Shown: positions 33,084 through 42,911 of the stretch, one piece after another | How positions within the stretch are numbered: the first letter of the stretch is position 1 | How the letters are laid out: each line of letters begins with the position of its first letter | Assembly (NCBI GenBank): GCA_030431635.1 | Contig: JAUIIL010000006.1 | Location: forward strand, 124,001-188,000 | DNA from: Bacteriovoracia bacterium | GTDB taxonomy: Bacteria; Bdellovibrionota; Bacteriovoracia; Bacteriovoracales; Bacteriovoracaceae | Length of the DNA stretch: 64,000 nucleotides | Direction of reading: 5' to 3' | Notes under the pieces: generated by a model | Seen by the model: the letters and a program-made list of their open reading frames with translations, nothing else | Database searches by the model: none | Told to the model about the DNA's origin: nothing | Made by a program: the position numbers and the translations under genes

Positions 33084-33731
33084 ATGAAAAAAGTTGTTCT
33101 ATTTAGTTTATTGTTATTTCAAGCTTGCTCTCAACAAAAAGTAACTCATAAAGATTCACACCATCATTTCAGTGATGCACAAAAGTGGTCAAAAATTTTT
33201 GAAGACGAAAAAAGACAAGACTGGCAAGAACCTCAAAGGGTTATAAAAAGAGTTGGGGTTATGAGAAACTCTATTGTTGCTAATATTGGTTCGGGTACAG
33301 GATATTTCTCAACAAGACTGGCCAAAACGGCTTTTAAGGGCAGAGTCTGGGGAATTGATATTGAACCAAACCTTATTCGCTATTTAAATGAAAGAGCGCG
33401 GAGAGAAAAAATTCATAATCTATTCAGTTTACTTGCTTTAGAGAACGACCCTCTTATCCCTGAAAAAGTTGATTTTATTTTTATTGTAAATACTTATCAT
33501 CATATTCAAAAAAGAGAAGATTATTTAAGGAAATTATCCTCCTCACTAAAACCAAAAGGAAAAATAGTTGTTATTGATTTTAAAAAAGGGGAACTTCCTT
33601 TCGGCCCTAATGATGAAATGAAGTTATCTTCAGATAAGGTTATTTCTGAGTTTAATGGTGCGGGATTAAATTTGTTTGAGAGTTTTAACTTTCTAAAATA
33701 TCAGTACATTCTCATTTTTCAAGCTCAATAA
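33084..33731 (+). CDS. Lipoprotein-anchored SAM methyltransferase-like protein
   Basis: 215 residues. A lipoprotein signal (MKKVVLFSLLLFQACSQQ; lipobox QACS, Cys15) is followed by HHFSDAQKWSKIFEDEKR and a class I methyltransferase fold with motif I VANIGSGTGYFSTRLA, GRVWGIDIEP and DFIFIVNTYHHI. The combination is odd because SAM is cytoplasmic; similar exported methyltransferase-like proteins are known in Gram-negatives but their reaction is not established. It follows yebC by 14 bases. Confidence 0.8.
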   Translation: MKKVVLFSLLLFQACSQQKVTHKDSHHHFSDAQKWSKIFEDEKRQDWQEPQRVIKRVGVMRNSIVANIGSGTGYFSTRLAKTAFKGRVWGIDIEPNLIRYLNERARREKIHNLFSLLALENDPLIPEKVDFIFIVNTYHHIQKREDYLRKLSSSLKPKGKIVVIDFKKGELPFGPNDEMKLSSDKVISEFNGAGLNLFESFNFLKYQYILIFQAQ

Positions 33732-33808
33732 TTATTTTTTACAGAAAAATTAACTTCAGTTATTTATTTTTTTAGGGACTTACACCGATAATGTTCGAAA
33801 GGATTTCG

Positions 33809-36628
33809 ATGAAAAAAGCACCTATACCAAAGAATGAGAAATCAAGAGTTCAAGAACTTTGGGATTATTCTGTTCTAGATACAGACCCAGAGAAAGTTTT
33901 TGATGATATTACTACTTTGGCAAGAAATCTTTGCGGAACGAAAATTTCATTAATTAGTTTAATTGATTCAGATAGACAGTGGTTTAAATCAAAATCTGGG
34001 TTAGATGCATCTCAAACACCAAGAGATATTTCTTATTGTGGGCACGCTATTATGGGAGATGAAATATTTATCGTAGAAGATGCAGATAAAGATGAGAGAT
34101 TTCAAGATAACCCTTTATGTACGGGAGAGCCATACGTAAAGTTCTATGCGGGAGTCCCTCTTGTCACGCCTAACGGGCAGCGTATTGGAACTTTATGTGT
34201 TATAGATGATAAGCCCAAAAAATTAGAACAACTTCAAAAAGATACTCTAAAGCTTTTAGCTGTTAATGTCGTGAATCTCCTGGAACTAAGAAAAAAAAAT
34301 AAAGAACTAGAAAAAACACTTAATCAGTCTCTTGATATTCAAAGAATGGCCTCCACTGGAGGGTGGGAACTCGACATTAAAACAGGTAAGACCCTTTGGA
34401 CCGAAGAGGTCTATCATATTCATAAAATACCAGTTGGAACCCCGACTGATAAGATCATGGGGATTTCTTATTATGCAGAAAATGAGAGAGAGAAAATCTT
34501 GAAATGTGTTGATGAGTGTATCCTTCAAAAAAAAGAATATGATGAAATTTTTAAATTCTATGACTCTGAAGGAAATCAAAAATGGGTAAGGGCTCTAGGG
34601 AGACCTGAGTTGGGTGATGATGGGGAAGTTCTAAAGTTAATAGGTACTTTTCAAGATGTGACTCAATTTGTTGAAGGTGAAAAAAAAGTGAATAAACTAA
34701 ACCAGTATTTAGATTTAGCTCTTGAAGGAGCGAATTTGGGTATTTGGGATTGGAACTTATCTAATAATGCAGTTTCTTTTGATAAACGCTGGGCCGAAAT
34801 GCTTGGACTCAAAGTCGAAGATATTGAAATGACCCTTGAAACTTGGGAGAGCCGAGTCCATCCGGATGATTTAGAACAATGTTACTCTGACATTAAGGCC
34901 TACTTAGATGGAGAGACAACTTCTTATAGAAATATTCATCGAATGAAACATAAAAAGGGACATTGGGTGTATATTCTTGATCAAGGAAAATTTTCTGGTT
35001 GGGATGAAGAAGGGAAGCCAATTCGTTTCACTGGGACTCACTTAGATATAACAAAACAAAAATTACAAGAGCTCATGACTGCCAGGCTCGCAAAAGAAAA
35101 AGATGTTCTTAATCAAATGCTACAAATTGAAAACCATCGTCAAACTTCGCTCAAAGAAAAACTTAAGCAAGCTTTATATTTTGTAATGCAATCTCCTTGG
35201 GGGGGATTTTTTGATAATTGTGCCGTTCTAAAGAGCGAAAACAAACAAAATATTCTTTTTGTCTTTTGCGGGAAAAATGAAGGCTCAACTTATGAAATAA
35301 AAAGAAAAATTACTGTAAGAGGTGAAAAGTTTGGAGACTTTGTTATTTCTTTGAAAGATAAAAAAGAAAAACTGATAGGACATGAACCCTTTCTTAATGC
35401 TTGTGTTAAAATTTTCTCTCAAATGATAGAGCTTCATAACTCTCAGGAAGAGCTTATTGTTTCAAGAAATAAGGCCCTTGAAGGGCAAAAAGCTAAATCT
35501 CTTTTTTTAGCGAATATGAGCCATGAAATCAGAACTCCTTTGAACGGAGTTCTTGGGATGGTTGAAATTTTATCAGATACAAAACTATCGACTGAACAAA
35601 AGCAGATGCTTGAGACGATTAGCTCAAGTAGCTTAACTTTACTGGATACTTTAAATGGAGTTCTTGATTTAAGCAAAATAGAAGCTGGTAAATTAGAACT
35701 GGAAGTGGCCCCTTTTAATTTGAATGAAAGCTTAAAACAAGTTGTTGAGCTTTTTAAATTTGAAGCAGTGAAAAAATCAATCCATTTATCCTATAAAGAA
35801 AATACGAATAGTAAAAAATACTTTAAAGGTGATGTCACTAGAGTAAAGCAGATTATGACGAACCTTTTATCTAACGCTATTAAATTTACGGAAAAAGGTG
35901 AAGTCAAGATAGTGTGTAAGATGAAAGAGTTTCATCCAGGCAAGCAAAACGTTGAAATCGTCGTAAAGGACACTGGCATTGGAATGGATGGAAAAGCGAA
36001 AGAAAAACTATTTCAAGCCTTTACTCAAGCGGATAATTCCACGACGAGAAAGTATGGAGGGACCGGACTTGGCCTATCTATTTGTAAGGAATTAGTTGAA
36101 TTAATGAATGGAAGAATAGAAGTTTCAAGTGAGTTAGGTAGAGGAACTGAGTTTAAAGTTTTGTTGGAGTTAGAAGAAGTAAATAGTTCTGAAACTTGTC
36201 TTGTTAGTTCAGAGAAGAAAAGTAGAGAAAAAGAAGATTATCAACTAAAGGTACTTGTTGCTGAAGATAATAAGGTTAATCAGCAGATAGCTCAAATTAT
36301 GTTAAGAAATCTGGGCTGCTCCTGTGATGTTGTTGAAAACGGCAAAGAAGCTCTGGGGCAAATAGAGCGTAAGGGGGCTAATTATTACGATGTGATTTTT
36401 ATGGATATGCAAATGCCAATAATGGATGGAGTGGAAGCAACAAAAAAGATAGTTAAATCATATCAAGAATGTCGGCCATCTATTGTCGCCATGACAGCGA
36501 ATGCTTTCAAGGAGGATAGAGATCTTTGCTTAAGCGCAGGTATGGACGACTTTCTTGCTAAGCCCATAAAAAAAGACAAAATTAAAGAAATTTTATTTTC
36601 TCTTCAAAAGCTTAAAAAATCCTCTTAA
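33809..36628 (+). CDS. Hybrid sensor histidine kinase (GAF-PAS-PAS-HisKA-HATPase-REC)
   Basis: 939 residues from the ATG at 33809, which has AAAGGA at good spacing. Order: GAF domain (about 15-160; SYCGHAIMGDEIFIVEDADKD), two PAS/PAC folds (about 180-290 and 295-415), a linker, HisKA with His572 (ANMSHEIRTPLNG), HATPase (NLLSNAIKFT, GTGLGLSI) and a receiver with Asp866 (IFMDMQMPIMDG). No membrane helix, so a cytoplasmic sensor. The GAF type is common in kinases responding to light or redox, but no chromophore cysteine was identified. Confidence 0.92.
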   Translation: MKKAPIPKNEKSRVQELWDYSVLDTDPEKVFDDITTLARNLCGTKISLISLIDSDRQWFKSKSGLDASQTPRDISYCGHAIMGDEIFIVEDADKDERFQDNPLCTGEPYVKFYAGVPLVTPNGQRIGTLCVIDDKPKKLEQLQKDTLKLLAVNVVNLLELRKKNKELEKTLNQSLDIQRMASTGGWELDIKTGKTLWTEEVYHIHKIPVGTPTDKIMGISYYAENEREKILKCVDECILQKKEYDEIFKFYDSEGNQKWVRALGRPELGDDGEVLKLIGTFQDVTQFVEGEKKVNKLNQYLDLALEGANLGIWDWNLSNNAVSFDKRWAEMLGLKVEDIEMTLETWESRVHPDDLEQCYSDIKAYLDGETTSYRNIHRMKHKKGHWVYILDQGKFSGWDEEGKPIRFTGTHLDITKQKLQELMTARLAKEKDVLNQMLQIENHRQTSLKEKLKQALYFVMQSPWGGFFDNCAVLKSENKQNILFVFCGKNEGSTYEIKRKITVRGEKFGDFVISLKDKKEKLIGHEPFLNACVKIFSQMIELHNSQEELIVSRNKALEGQKAKSLFLANMSHEIRTPLNGVLGMVEILSDTKLSTEQKQMLETISSSSLTLLDTLNGVLDLSKIEAGKLELEVAPFNLNESLKQVVELFKFEAVKKSIHLSYKENTNSKKYFKGDVTRVKQIMTNLLSNAIKFTEKGEVKIVCKMKEFHPGKQNVEIVVKDTGIGMDGKAKEKLFQAFTQADNSTTRKYGGTGLGLSICKELVELMNGRIEVSSELGRGTEFKVLLELEEVNSSETCLVSSEKKSREKEDYQLKVLVAEDNKVNQQIAQIMLRNLGCSCDVVENGKEALGQIERKGANYYDVIFMDMQMPIMDGVEATKKIVKSYQECRPSIVAMTANAFKEDRDLCLSAGMDDFLAKPIKKDKIKEILFSLQKLKKSS

Positions 36629-36678
36629 TTTATAAAAGTTATTAATTAACTGAAATCATAGATATTTTCTTTATCTCT

Positions 36679-36718
36679 TGCTATCTTTGTACAACATCTG
36701 TAAATTAAACGAACGTTT
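36679..36718 (+). promoter_or_regulatory. Efflux operon promoter with TetR-type operator
   Basis: Inverted repeat AAACG-AA-CGTTT at 36707-36718, a common TetR-family site layout, right after a -35-like TTGCTA (36679-36684) and -10-like TAAATT (36701-36706). It lies 18 bases before the TolC-family gene whose operon ends in a TetR gene, so autoregulation is likely. Confidence 0.55.
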
Positions 36719-36736
36719 GAATTAAACAGGTGTTTT

Positions 36737-38194
36737 ATGAAATTAACAATAACTCTTCTTTTTTTATTCCTCCATTATACTTCTGCTCAGTCTCAAAACA
36801 CGGTCGATACTGTTGTTTTATCCGAAAACTTTGTAGATAAGCTGGTTAGTGAGACAACTCCTAATATTCAGCAAATTGAAGCGAGTTACTTGAGTGTGAA
36901 AAAAAGCTATTTGGCTTTAGAGGATGCTCTCTCTTTTAGTCTTGATTCTGAGAGTTCCGTTTATGAGTCAAAAGAAAGGCTATTAAGTGCATTTGATGGA
37001 GGCGTCACAAACAATTATAACTCCTTTTCTTTAGGAATAAACAAACCTACCAGTTATGGTGTTGATTTTGAATTAAGTGCTTTCAGTGAAAAAACAACTA
37101 ATGCTTTTATTTCTGGAGCTGCGAAAGCAGGAATGAGCCTTAGTATGACAATGGATTTATTTGAGGATTTTTTAGGTCGTAAAACGAGATCTAACCTTAA
37201 AACGAGTTACTTGGAATTAAAAAGGGCAGAGCTTGAGAAAAAGGTTAACCAAAAAACTTTTTATTCAAATTTAAAGAAAATCTACTGGGGTTTAGTGGCC
37301 AATAGTGAAAGAAAAAGACTTCTAACAACTCTGGCCGAGCTGGCAAAAACTCAATTTGAAGAAGCAAAACGCAGAAAAAAATCAGGGGTTGCAGACTCAG
37401 GAGAGGTCGCGAGATACCGCTCTCAGTGGACAACTCGTAAGGCCAGCTTACTTTCGTTAAAATATCAAAGAGGTGAGATTATTAAATCTCTCAAAGAGTT
37501 AATCCCTGAACTTAATGATAAAAATATAGAACTAGCTCCTTATAGTGTAGATAAAACGATAGTTGAAGTTTTATCATGTTCGGCCCAAATAGCTTCCTAT
37601 AAAGAAGCTCCATTTCAATTCACTCCTTATGATGAGATTGTCTCCTTTTTAAAAGAAGAAGAAGTACTATCACAGAAAGTGAATGAAACTTATGATAATC
37701 CTACTGTAAAACTAGTGGGAGAGTACTCTAATGTTGGGCGTGATTATGGAATTTCTAATGCGAGATCGAATTTTAATAGTGATGGAAGAGACGTCACAAG
37801 TCTAACACTTCAAGTTTCAATCCCTTTTGGAGGGCGTAAAAGGAAAACAGAAGAAGTTTTAAAAGAAATGACTAAAAAGAGCTACAGAGCAAAAGCACAA
37901 AGCTATCTTTCTCGCATCCGTTCGTATCATACGGAAACAGCAAGAATTATTACTATTTTAAAAGACGTCGTTCAAAATCAAAGAGAGACAAATTATCATC
38001 TTGCTCAAAGTATCAAAGTGAGCCAGAGAAAGTTCAAGCAGGCCCGAATTAGTGTTCAAGAGCTCATAAGTGAGCAAGACGCGCACTTAGAATCTCAGTT
38101 AAATGAAATACAAACAAATCTTACGATTATTAATACATTAATGGATTACTTTAGTATTTATACTGATATTCCATGTGAAATAAATAGGACTTAA
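36737..38194 (+). CDS. TolC-family outer-membrane efflux protein
   Basis: 485 residues: signal peptide (MKLTITLLFLFLHYTSAQS), then the long alpha-hairpins of TolC-like channels (SARRKKSGVADSGEVARYRS-type coiled coil around 215-235; VSQRKFKQARISVQELISEQ near 425-445) and short barrel strands. It is the outer-membrane exit for the RND pump encoded one base downstream. No membrane-fusion protein gene sits between or beside them. Confidence 0.88.
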   Translation: MKLTITLLFLFLHYTSAQSQNTVDTVVLSENFVDKLVSETTPNIQQIEASYLSVKKSYLALEDALSFSLDSESSVYESKERLLSAFDGGVTNNYNSFSLGINKPTSYGVDFELSAFSEKTTNAFISGAAKAGMSLSMTMDLFEDFLGRKTRSNLKTSYLELKRAELEKKVNQKTFYSNLKKIYWGLVANSERKRLLTTLAELAKTQFEEAKRRKKSGVADSGEVARYRSQWTTRKASLLSLKYQRGEIIKSLKELIPELNDKNIELAPYSVDKTIVEVLSCSAQIASYKEAPFQFTPYDEIVSFLKEEEVLSQKVNETYDNPTVKLVGEYSNVGRDYGISNARSNFNSDGRDVTSLTLQVSIPFGGRKRKTEEVLKEMTKKSYRAKAQSYLSRIRSYHTETARIITILKDVVQNQRETNYHLAQSIKVSQRKFKQARISVQELISEQDAHLESQLNEIQTNLTIINTLMDYFSIYTDIPCEINRT

Positions 38195-38195
38195 A

Positions 38196-41100
38196 ATGAA
38201 ATCAATTGCTCAATTTTTTATAGAGAATGCGAAGCTGACAATCGTCTTGTCCTTGGGACTCTTTCTTTTTGGGTATGAAGGTTTAAAAAAAATGAATGCA
38301 GAAAGCTATCCTGCAGTTTCATTTGCTACTGCTACCATTGTAACTGTTTACGATGGGGCCACTGCAAGTGACATTGAAACAAAGATAACAAAGCCAATAG
38401 AAGATGAAATTAGAGGGGTGAATGGTCTAAAAGATGTGCGCTCAACTTCTCAAGCGGGATTATCTACAATTACTGTTAGAATAGATATGGATGACCCAAA
38501 GGTTGATGTTGATGAGGCCATGGATGAGGTTCAAAAAGCAGTTGATAGAGTCACCGACCTCCCAAAAGACTTAAATGATCCTCCAAAATTTACAGAGTTA
38601 AAGAGTGATGAGTTTCCTGTTATCGAGTTAGCAATTACTGGAGATAATAAAAATAGGGCAAGAGATATTATAGCAGATACTTTAAAAGAAGAAATTGAAG
38701 ATAACCGCTCCGTTAAAGAAGTTCGATTGGTTGGATTCAGAGAAAGAGCTTTTGATATTTTTTTAAACCTTGATGAATTGAACGAAAAATATATATCTGT
38801 CACTGAAGTTTTAAACAAAATTAAAGCGAGAAATTCAAATACTCCAGGGGGAGCTCTTAAAGCAGAGCAAACTCAGAAGCTTGTTCGTGTTGAGGGGAAA
38901 ATAAGCGATGCCCAAGAACTAAAAGATATTGTCGTTCGTTCAAATTTTACCGGAAGTACAGTTTTATTAGGAGATATAGCTGAAGTCAAAGATTCAGCAG
39001 AGGAATTAAATGTTTCTTCTCGTTATAATGGGAAGGATGCGACACTATTAATTGTTAATAAAAAATCAGGTGCTGACACTATAAAAATGGTTAAGCAATT
39101 AGATGAAATTTTAAAGGACTATAAGAAACGCTATCCCTCTTATCAATTTAACGTGTATTTATCAGAGGGACAAAAAGTAAAAAATAGAGTGGATGTTCTG
39201 ACAAGCAATGCTATCACTGGGCTTATTCTTGTTGTTGTTTTTCTTTTCTTTTTTCTTCCAGGCAAGATTGGAATGGTTGCTTCTTTATCACTTCCTTTGG
39301 CCATGATGGGAACGCTAGGATTTATGCCCAATTTTGGAATGAATATTGATGCGATTACAGTACTTGCTCTTGTTATTGCTTTGGGAATGATGGTCGATAA
39401 CTCAGTTGTTATAAGCGAAAACTTCACTCGTTTAAGAAAAGATGGATTGGATACGATTGAAGCTGCTGTGCAATCTATTCAAAGCTTATGGTTACCAATT
39501 ACAGCAACTGCCTTCACGACAATAGCAGCCTTTTTACCAATGCTTGTTACAAAAGGAGTCATGGGACAATTCATTAAATGGATTCCCATTGTTGTGAGCC
39601 TTGCGCTTATTTTATCTCTACTCGAGTCTTTTTTATTTCTTCCAATGAGATTAACTTGGGCAGGTAAAGATGTTAAAGACGAACGTGAAGGAGAAAAGTC
39701 AAGCGATTGGTTCAGTAAATTTGAGTCAAAATTTGAGCAATTCATGGATAAGGTTGTTAATAAACGCTATTGGGTTCTAGGATCTTTCTTTATCATTGTT
39801 ATTTTCTCTTTTTTTATGATGGGAGTGGCCAATAAATTTATTCTTTTCCCAGCAGATCAAACTGAAGTTTATATTGGAAGATTGGAAATGCCTAAAGGAA
39901 CTCGTTTAGAGGTTACTCATGAAAAGCTTGAAGATTTATCTCAAAAAGTTAAAGAGGTCTTAGGAGATGATGTTAACCATATTGTTGCGAGGGCCGGAAC
40001 TTCTCAAATGGGTCCTAATGACCCAAAGGCCAGAGAAGGTAATAATATTGGTATGCTCACTATTTATGTGAGTGATTATGCTAAATATAACCGAGTCTAT
40101 ACTGATGTACTAAAAGACCTTAAAACGATTAAACCGGATTATGTAGAAAGTTTAAGTTTTCAAGAGCTTGTAAATGGGCCACCTGTGGGGAACGCCGTAG
40201 AAGCGACATTTCGTTCTAACTCAGATGAAGATCTTGATAAAATGATTGCTTTAATCAAAGAAGAGTTAGGGCAAGTTGATGGGGTTGAAAACCTTCAAGT
40301 GAATGATGTCATTGGAGATGATGAAGTTTTTGTTGATATAGACTACGCTAAAGCTGCTCGATTAGGAATTGACGTTGAGCATATTGGTTCGACTATACGA
40401 ACAGCCCTTTCAGGAAAGAGAATTTCTGATGTGACATTAAATAATAAAGAAGTTGATCTGATTGTAAGGTTTAATCAAGTCAATAGGAAAGACATAGATG
40501 ATTTGAAGAAATTAATTATCCTTGACCCTAGAGGAAACTTGGTAGAATTAGGTAGCTTGGCAAAATTTAGGAAAGCACCGGGTACTCCTCATGTGAAAAG
40601 ATTTGATTTTAAAAGGGCCAAAACTTTAACAGGTGATGTAGATACAACAAAAGTAACTTCAATCCAGGCCAATAAACTTTTGTTAGATATCTTTAATAAG
40701 AATAAAGATATTATTCCTGGAATCAGTTTGGTTTTTGGAGGAGCACAAGAATCTACAAATGAGTCAATGTCATCTTTGTTCTCTGCTCTTAAATTAAGTT
40801 TGATTGGAATTTTTGCTCTACTTGTTTTTCTTTTCAAATCTTATTTAAGGCCTCTCATTATTATGACGACAATCCCATTGGGGTTGTTAGGTTTCTCTGT
40901 TGCTTTTTTCCTTCATGCTAGACCGATATCATTTTTGGCCTTAATTGGAATCATTGGCCTTGGTGGAATCATTGTAAACTCTGGTATTGTTCTCATTAGT
41001 TTTATTGATGAAATGAGAGAAGAAGGAAAGTTAAGTCTTCATGATATTCTTGTGAAAGCTTCAGGAATGAGACTAAGAGCTGTTTTTGTCACTAGTTTAA

Positions 41101-41345
41101 CGACTATTAGTGGATTGTTGCCAACAGCTTACGGAATAGGAGGAAATGATGCTCTTCTTATTCCTATGACGTTGGCCATGGCCTGGGGGTTGACTTCAGG
41201 GACAATTTTAACTCTTGTTTGGGTTCCTGCTGCCTATGCGATACTTGAAGACTTTGAACTCTTCAGAAAAAGAATATTAAATAAAAAATCAAAAGTTGAA
41301 GCTCAATCTGTTGAAAAGGATAAGTCAATAATGGCAGAGTTATGA
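38196..41345 (+). CDS. RND-family inner-membrane efflux pump (AcrB-like)
   Basis: 1049 residues with the RND duplication: N-terminal helix, porter loop, helix block with LVIALGMMVDNSVVISENF, second loop and final helix block (LIGIIGLGGIIVNSGIVLIS). In helix 4 the usual Asp-Asp pair is Asp-Asn, as in a sub-group of RND pumps. Drugs, lipids or metabolites are possible substrates. It starts two bases after the TolC gene and overlaps the TetR gene by four (ATGA). The usual periplasmic adaptor is missing from the locus. Confidence 0.93.
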   Translation: MKSIAQFFIENAKLTIVLSLGLFLFGYEGLKKMNAESYPAVSFATATIVTVYDGATASDIETKITKPIEDEIRGVNGLKDVRSTSQAGLSTITVRIDMDDPKVDVDEAMDEVQKAVDRVTDLPKDLNDPPKFTELKSDEFPVIELAITGDNKNRARDIIADTLKEEIEDNRSVKEVRLVGFRERAFDIFLNLDELNEKYISVTEVLNKIKARNSNTPGGALKAEQTQKLVRVEGKISDAQELKDIVVRSNFTGSTVLLGDIAEVKDSAEELNVSSRYNGKDATLLIVNKKSGADTIKMVKQLDEILKDYKKRYPSYQFNVYLSEGQKVKNRVDVLTSNAITGLILVVVFLFFFLPGKIGMVASLSLPLAMMGTLGFMPNFGMNIDAITVLALVIALGMMVDNSVVISENFTRLRKDGLDTIEAAVQSIQSLWLPITATAFTTIAAFLPMLVTKGVMGQFIKWIPIVVSLALILSLLESFLFLPMRLTWAGKDVKDEREGEKSSDWFSKFESKFEQFMDKVVNKRYWVLGSFFIIVIFSFFMMGVANKFILFPADQTEVYIGRLEMPKGTRLEVTHEKLEDLSQKVKEVLGDDVNHIVARAGTSQMGPNDPKAREGNNIGMLTIYVSDYAKYNRVYTDVLKDLKTIKPDYVESLSFQELVNGPPVGNAVEATFRSNSDEDLDKMIALIKEELGQVDGVENLQVNDVIGDDEVFVDIDYAKAARLGIDVEHIGSTIRTALSGKRISDVTLNNKEVDLIVRFNQVNRKDIDDLKKLIILDPRGNLVELGSLAKFRKAPGTPHVKRFDFKRAKTLTGDVDTTKVTSIQANKLLLDIFNKNKDIIPGISLVFGGAQESTNESMSSLFSALKLSLIGIFALLVFLFKSYLRPLIIMTTIPLGLLGFSVAFFLHARPISFLALIGIIGLGGIIVNSGIVLISFIDEMREEGKLSLHDILVKASGMRLRAVFVTSLTTISGLLPTAYGIGGNDALLIPMTLAMAWGLTSGTILTLVWVPAAYAILEDFELFRKRILNKKSKVEAQSVEKDKSIMAEL

Positions 41346-41968
41346 GTAAAATAGATACGAAAGAAAAAATCCTTAAAGTAGCTGGGGAGCTTTTTGCTAA
41401 AAAAGGATTTGGCTCTACATCAATTAGAGATATTTCACAAGCAGCTGAAGTGAATCTAGCTTCTATTAATTATCATTTTAAAAATAAAGAAAACCTTTAT
41501 TGGAGCGTCTTTGATCATAATTATGATTGGGTCAAGGAAGGGGTTAAAAATTTATCAGCTAAGTCCCAAACAACATCTGATCTTGCTGTGAATGTATTTC
41601 GTTTTTTCCTTCAAGAAGAAAGCGCTCTCATGAATATTTTTAAAATATTTCTTTCTGATAATATTACAATTCCTGTGGAAGATATATCAGAAGAGAAAGC
41701 AGAGAGGTTTGGTCCTCCTGGGCATGAGTATTTTATAGAAAAAATCAATTCAGAGGTGGATTCTGAAGTTTCAGAAGAATCTAAGTATTGGGCAATGAAA
41801 ATGAGCTTTTCTTTGATTGTTCATTTTGGGATTATTCTTAATACAACTTTAATGAAAAAGAAGTGTCAAACTCAAAAAGATTTAACTCCCGAATACATGG
41901 AAAAATCATTAAAAATGGCAGTTGAATCTCACTTGGACTATATCAAAAGAAATCCTAATTTGTTTTAA
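41342..41968 (+). CDS. TetR-family regulator of the efflux operon
   Basis: 208 residues: N-terminal helix-turn-helix (about 25-46, SIRDISQAAEVNLASINYHF) and a longer helical ligand domain. AYHFKNKENLYW-type end of the HTH is standard for TetR/AcrR. The start overlaps the pump stop (ATGA), so it is co-expressed with the pump and probably represses the promoter at 36679-36718. The inducer is unknown. Confidence 0.92.
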   Translation: MSKIDTKEKILKVAGELFAKKGFGSTSIRDISQAAEVNLASINYHFKNKENLYWSVFDHNYDWVKEGVKNLSAKSQTTSDLAVNVFRFFLQEESALMNIFKIFLSDNITIPVEDISEEKAERFGPPGHEYFIEKINSEVDSEVSEESKYWAMKMSFSLIVHFGIILNTTLMKKKCQTQKDLTPEYMEKSLKMAVESHLDYIKRNPNLF

Positions 41969-42552
41969 ATTAATTTCAGAAATTCATGGTAGTCAGAGAT
42001 ATGAAAATCAGCGAGAGATTTTAGGTGAGTATTTTTATGATTAAGGTAAAGAGCACTATAAGAGCCAGCGTTTTTAGCCGTTTCTAGATCAAAGCGAAAA
42101 TCTCCAACATAGAGCATCTGCTTAGGAGAAATTTTCCATTCATCTTGCATTTTTACAAGTCCCTCTGGTTCAGGTTTTGGAGCACAATCATCTCGTGTAA
42201 GAACTAGATCAAAATGAATGGAAAATTTATTAAGGGTTTGAGATGTTACTTCCTTACTATTGCGGGTAAGAAGACCAAGGAAAAAGTTCTTTTCTTTAAT
42301 TTTCTCAAGAAGCTCTTTCACTCCAGGCATTAAAGTTGAGCGTTTAGCACCTTCCTGCTCGTGTCTGTGTATAATTTCATGGGCCTTTTCTTGAGTTTTT
42401 GAGCATTCAATAAGTGCGAGATGTTCAAGAATCGGAACCCCTAAAGGAAAATTCAATTCCTCTCGCATGAGATCAAAATCAAGTCCTGAATCGACAAGTG
42501 TTCCGTCCATATCAAAGACAAAAGCTTTAATCTCAGAAAGAGTTTTGGTCAT
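41965..42552 (-). CDS. HAD-family hydrolase (phosphoglycolate-phosphatase-like)
   Basis: 195 residues: motif I FVFDMDGTLVDSG (Asp14, Asp16), motif II-like GLLTRNSKE, motif III Lys in APKPEPEGL and motif IV YVGDFRFDLETAKNAG. The small cap and motifs fit phosphoglycolate or pyrophosphate phosphatases of the HAD IA group. It overlaps the parvulin gene upstream by four bases (ATGA) and the convergent TetR gene at the stop. Confidence 0.9.
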   Translation of the reverse strand: MTKTLSEIKAFVFDMDGTLVDSGLDFDLMREELNFPLGVPILEHLALIECSKTQEKAHEIIHRHEQEGAKRSTLMPGVKELLEKIKEKNFFLGLLTRNSKEVTSQTLNKFSIHFDLVLTRDDCAPKPEPEGLVKMQDEWKISPKQMLYVGDFRFDLETAKNAGSYSALYLNHKNTHLKSLADFHISDYHEFLKLI

Positions 42553-42818
42553 GAATTTCTTTTAATAATATGAAAACCAAACTGAGTTTGGACAGGCCCT
42601 GAAACTTCTCCTGGAGAAAGTGAGAAGGCAGCTTCTTCAAAAGGTTTAACCATCATTCCTTTTCCAAACTCACCTAAATCCCCACCTGAGGAAGCCGAGC
42701 CACAACTTGAATAATTCTTTGCTAACTGCTCAAAACTCTCTCCATCATCTATCTTTTTTAAGATATCTTCAGCTTCGTGTTTATGATCAACTAAAATATG
42801 CTGCGCTCGAATTTTCAA
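42549..42818 (-). CDS. Parvulin-type peptidyl-prolyl isomerase (PpiC-like)
   Basis: 89 residues, a single rotamase domain without a signal peptide: RAQHILVDHKHEAEDILKKI, FEQLAKNYSSCGSASSGGDL, GEFGKGMMVKPFEEAAF and QTQFGFHIIKRNS. This is the size and motif set of cytoplasmic PpiC. It is upstream of and coupled to the HAD hydrolase gene. Confidence 0.93.
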   Translation of the reverse strand: MKIRAQHILVDHKHEAEDILKKIDDGESFEQLAKNYSSCGSASSGGDLGEFGKGMMVKPFEEAAFSLSPGEVSGPVQTQFGFHIIKRNS

Positions 42819-42911
42819 AATGACCTCTTTTGTTATAAGTTTTAATTAAAGAAATAGCATGAAAGAAATAAATGTCCTAATAAAAATATGTTGTTTTTGG
42901 AGTGAAATCTA

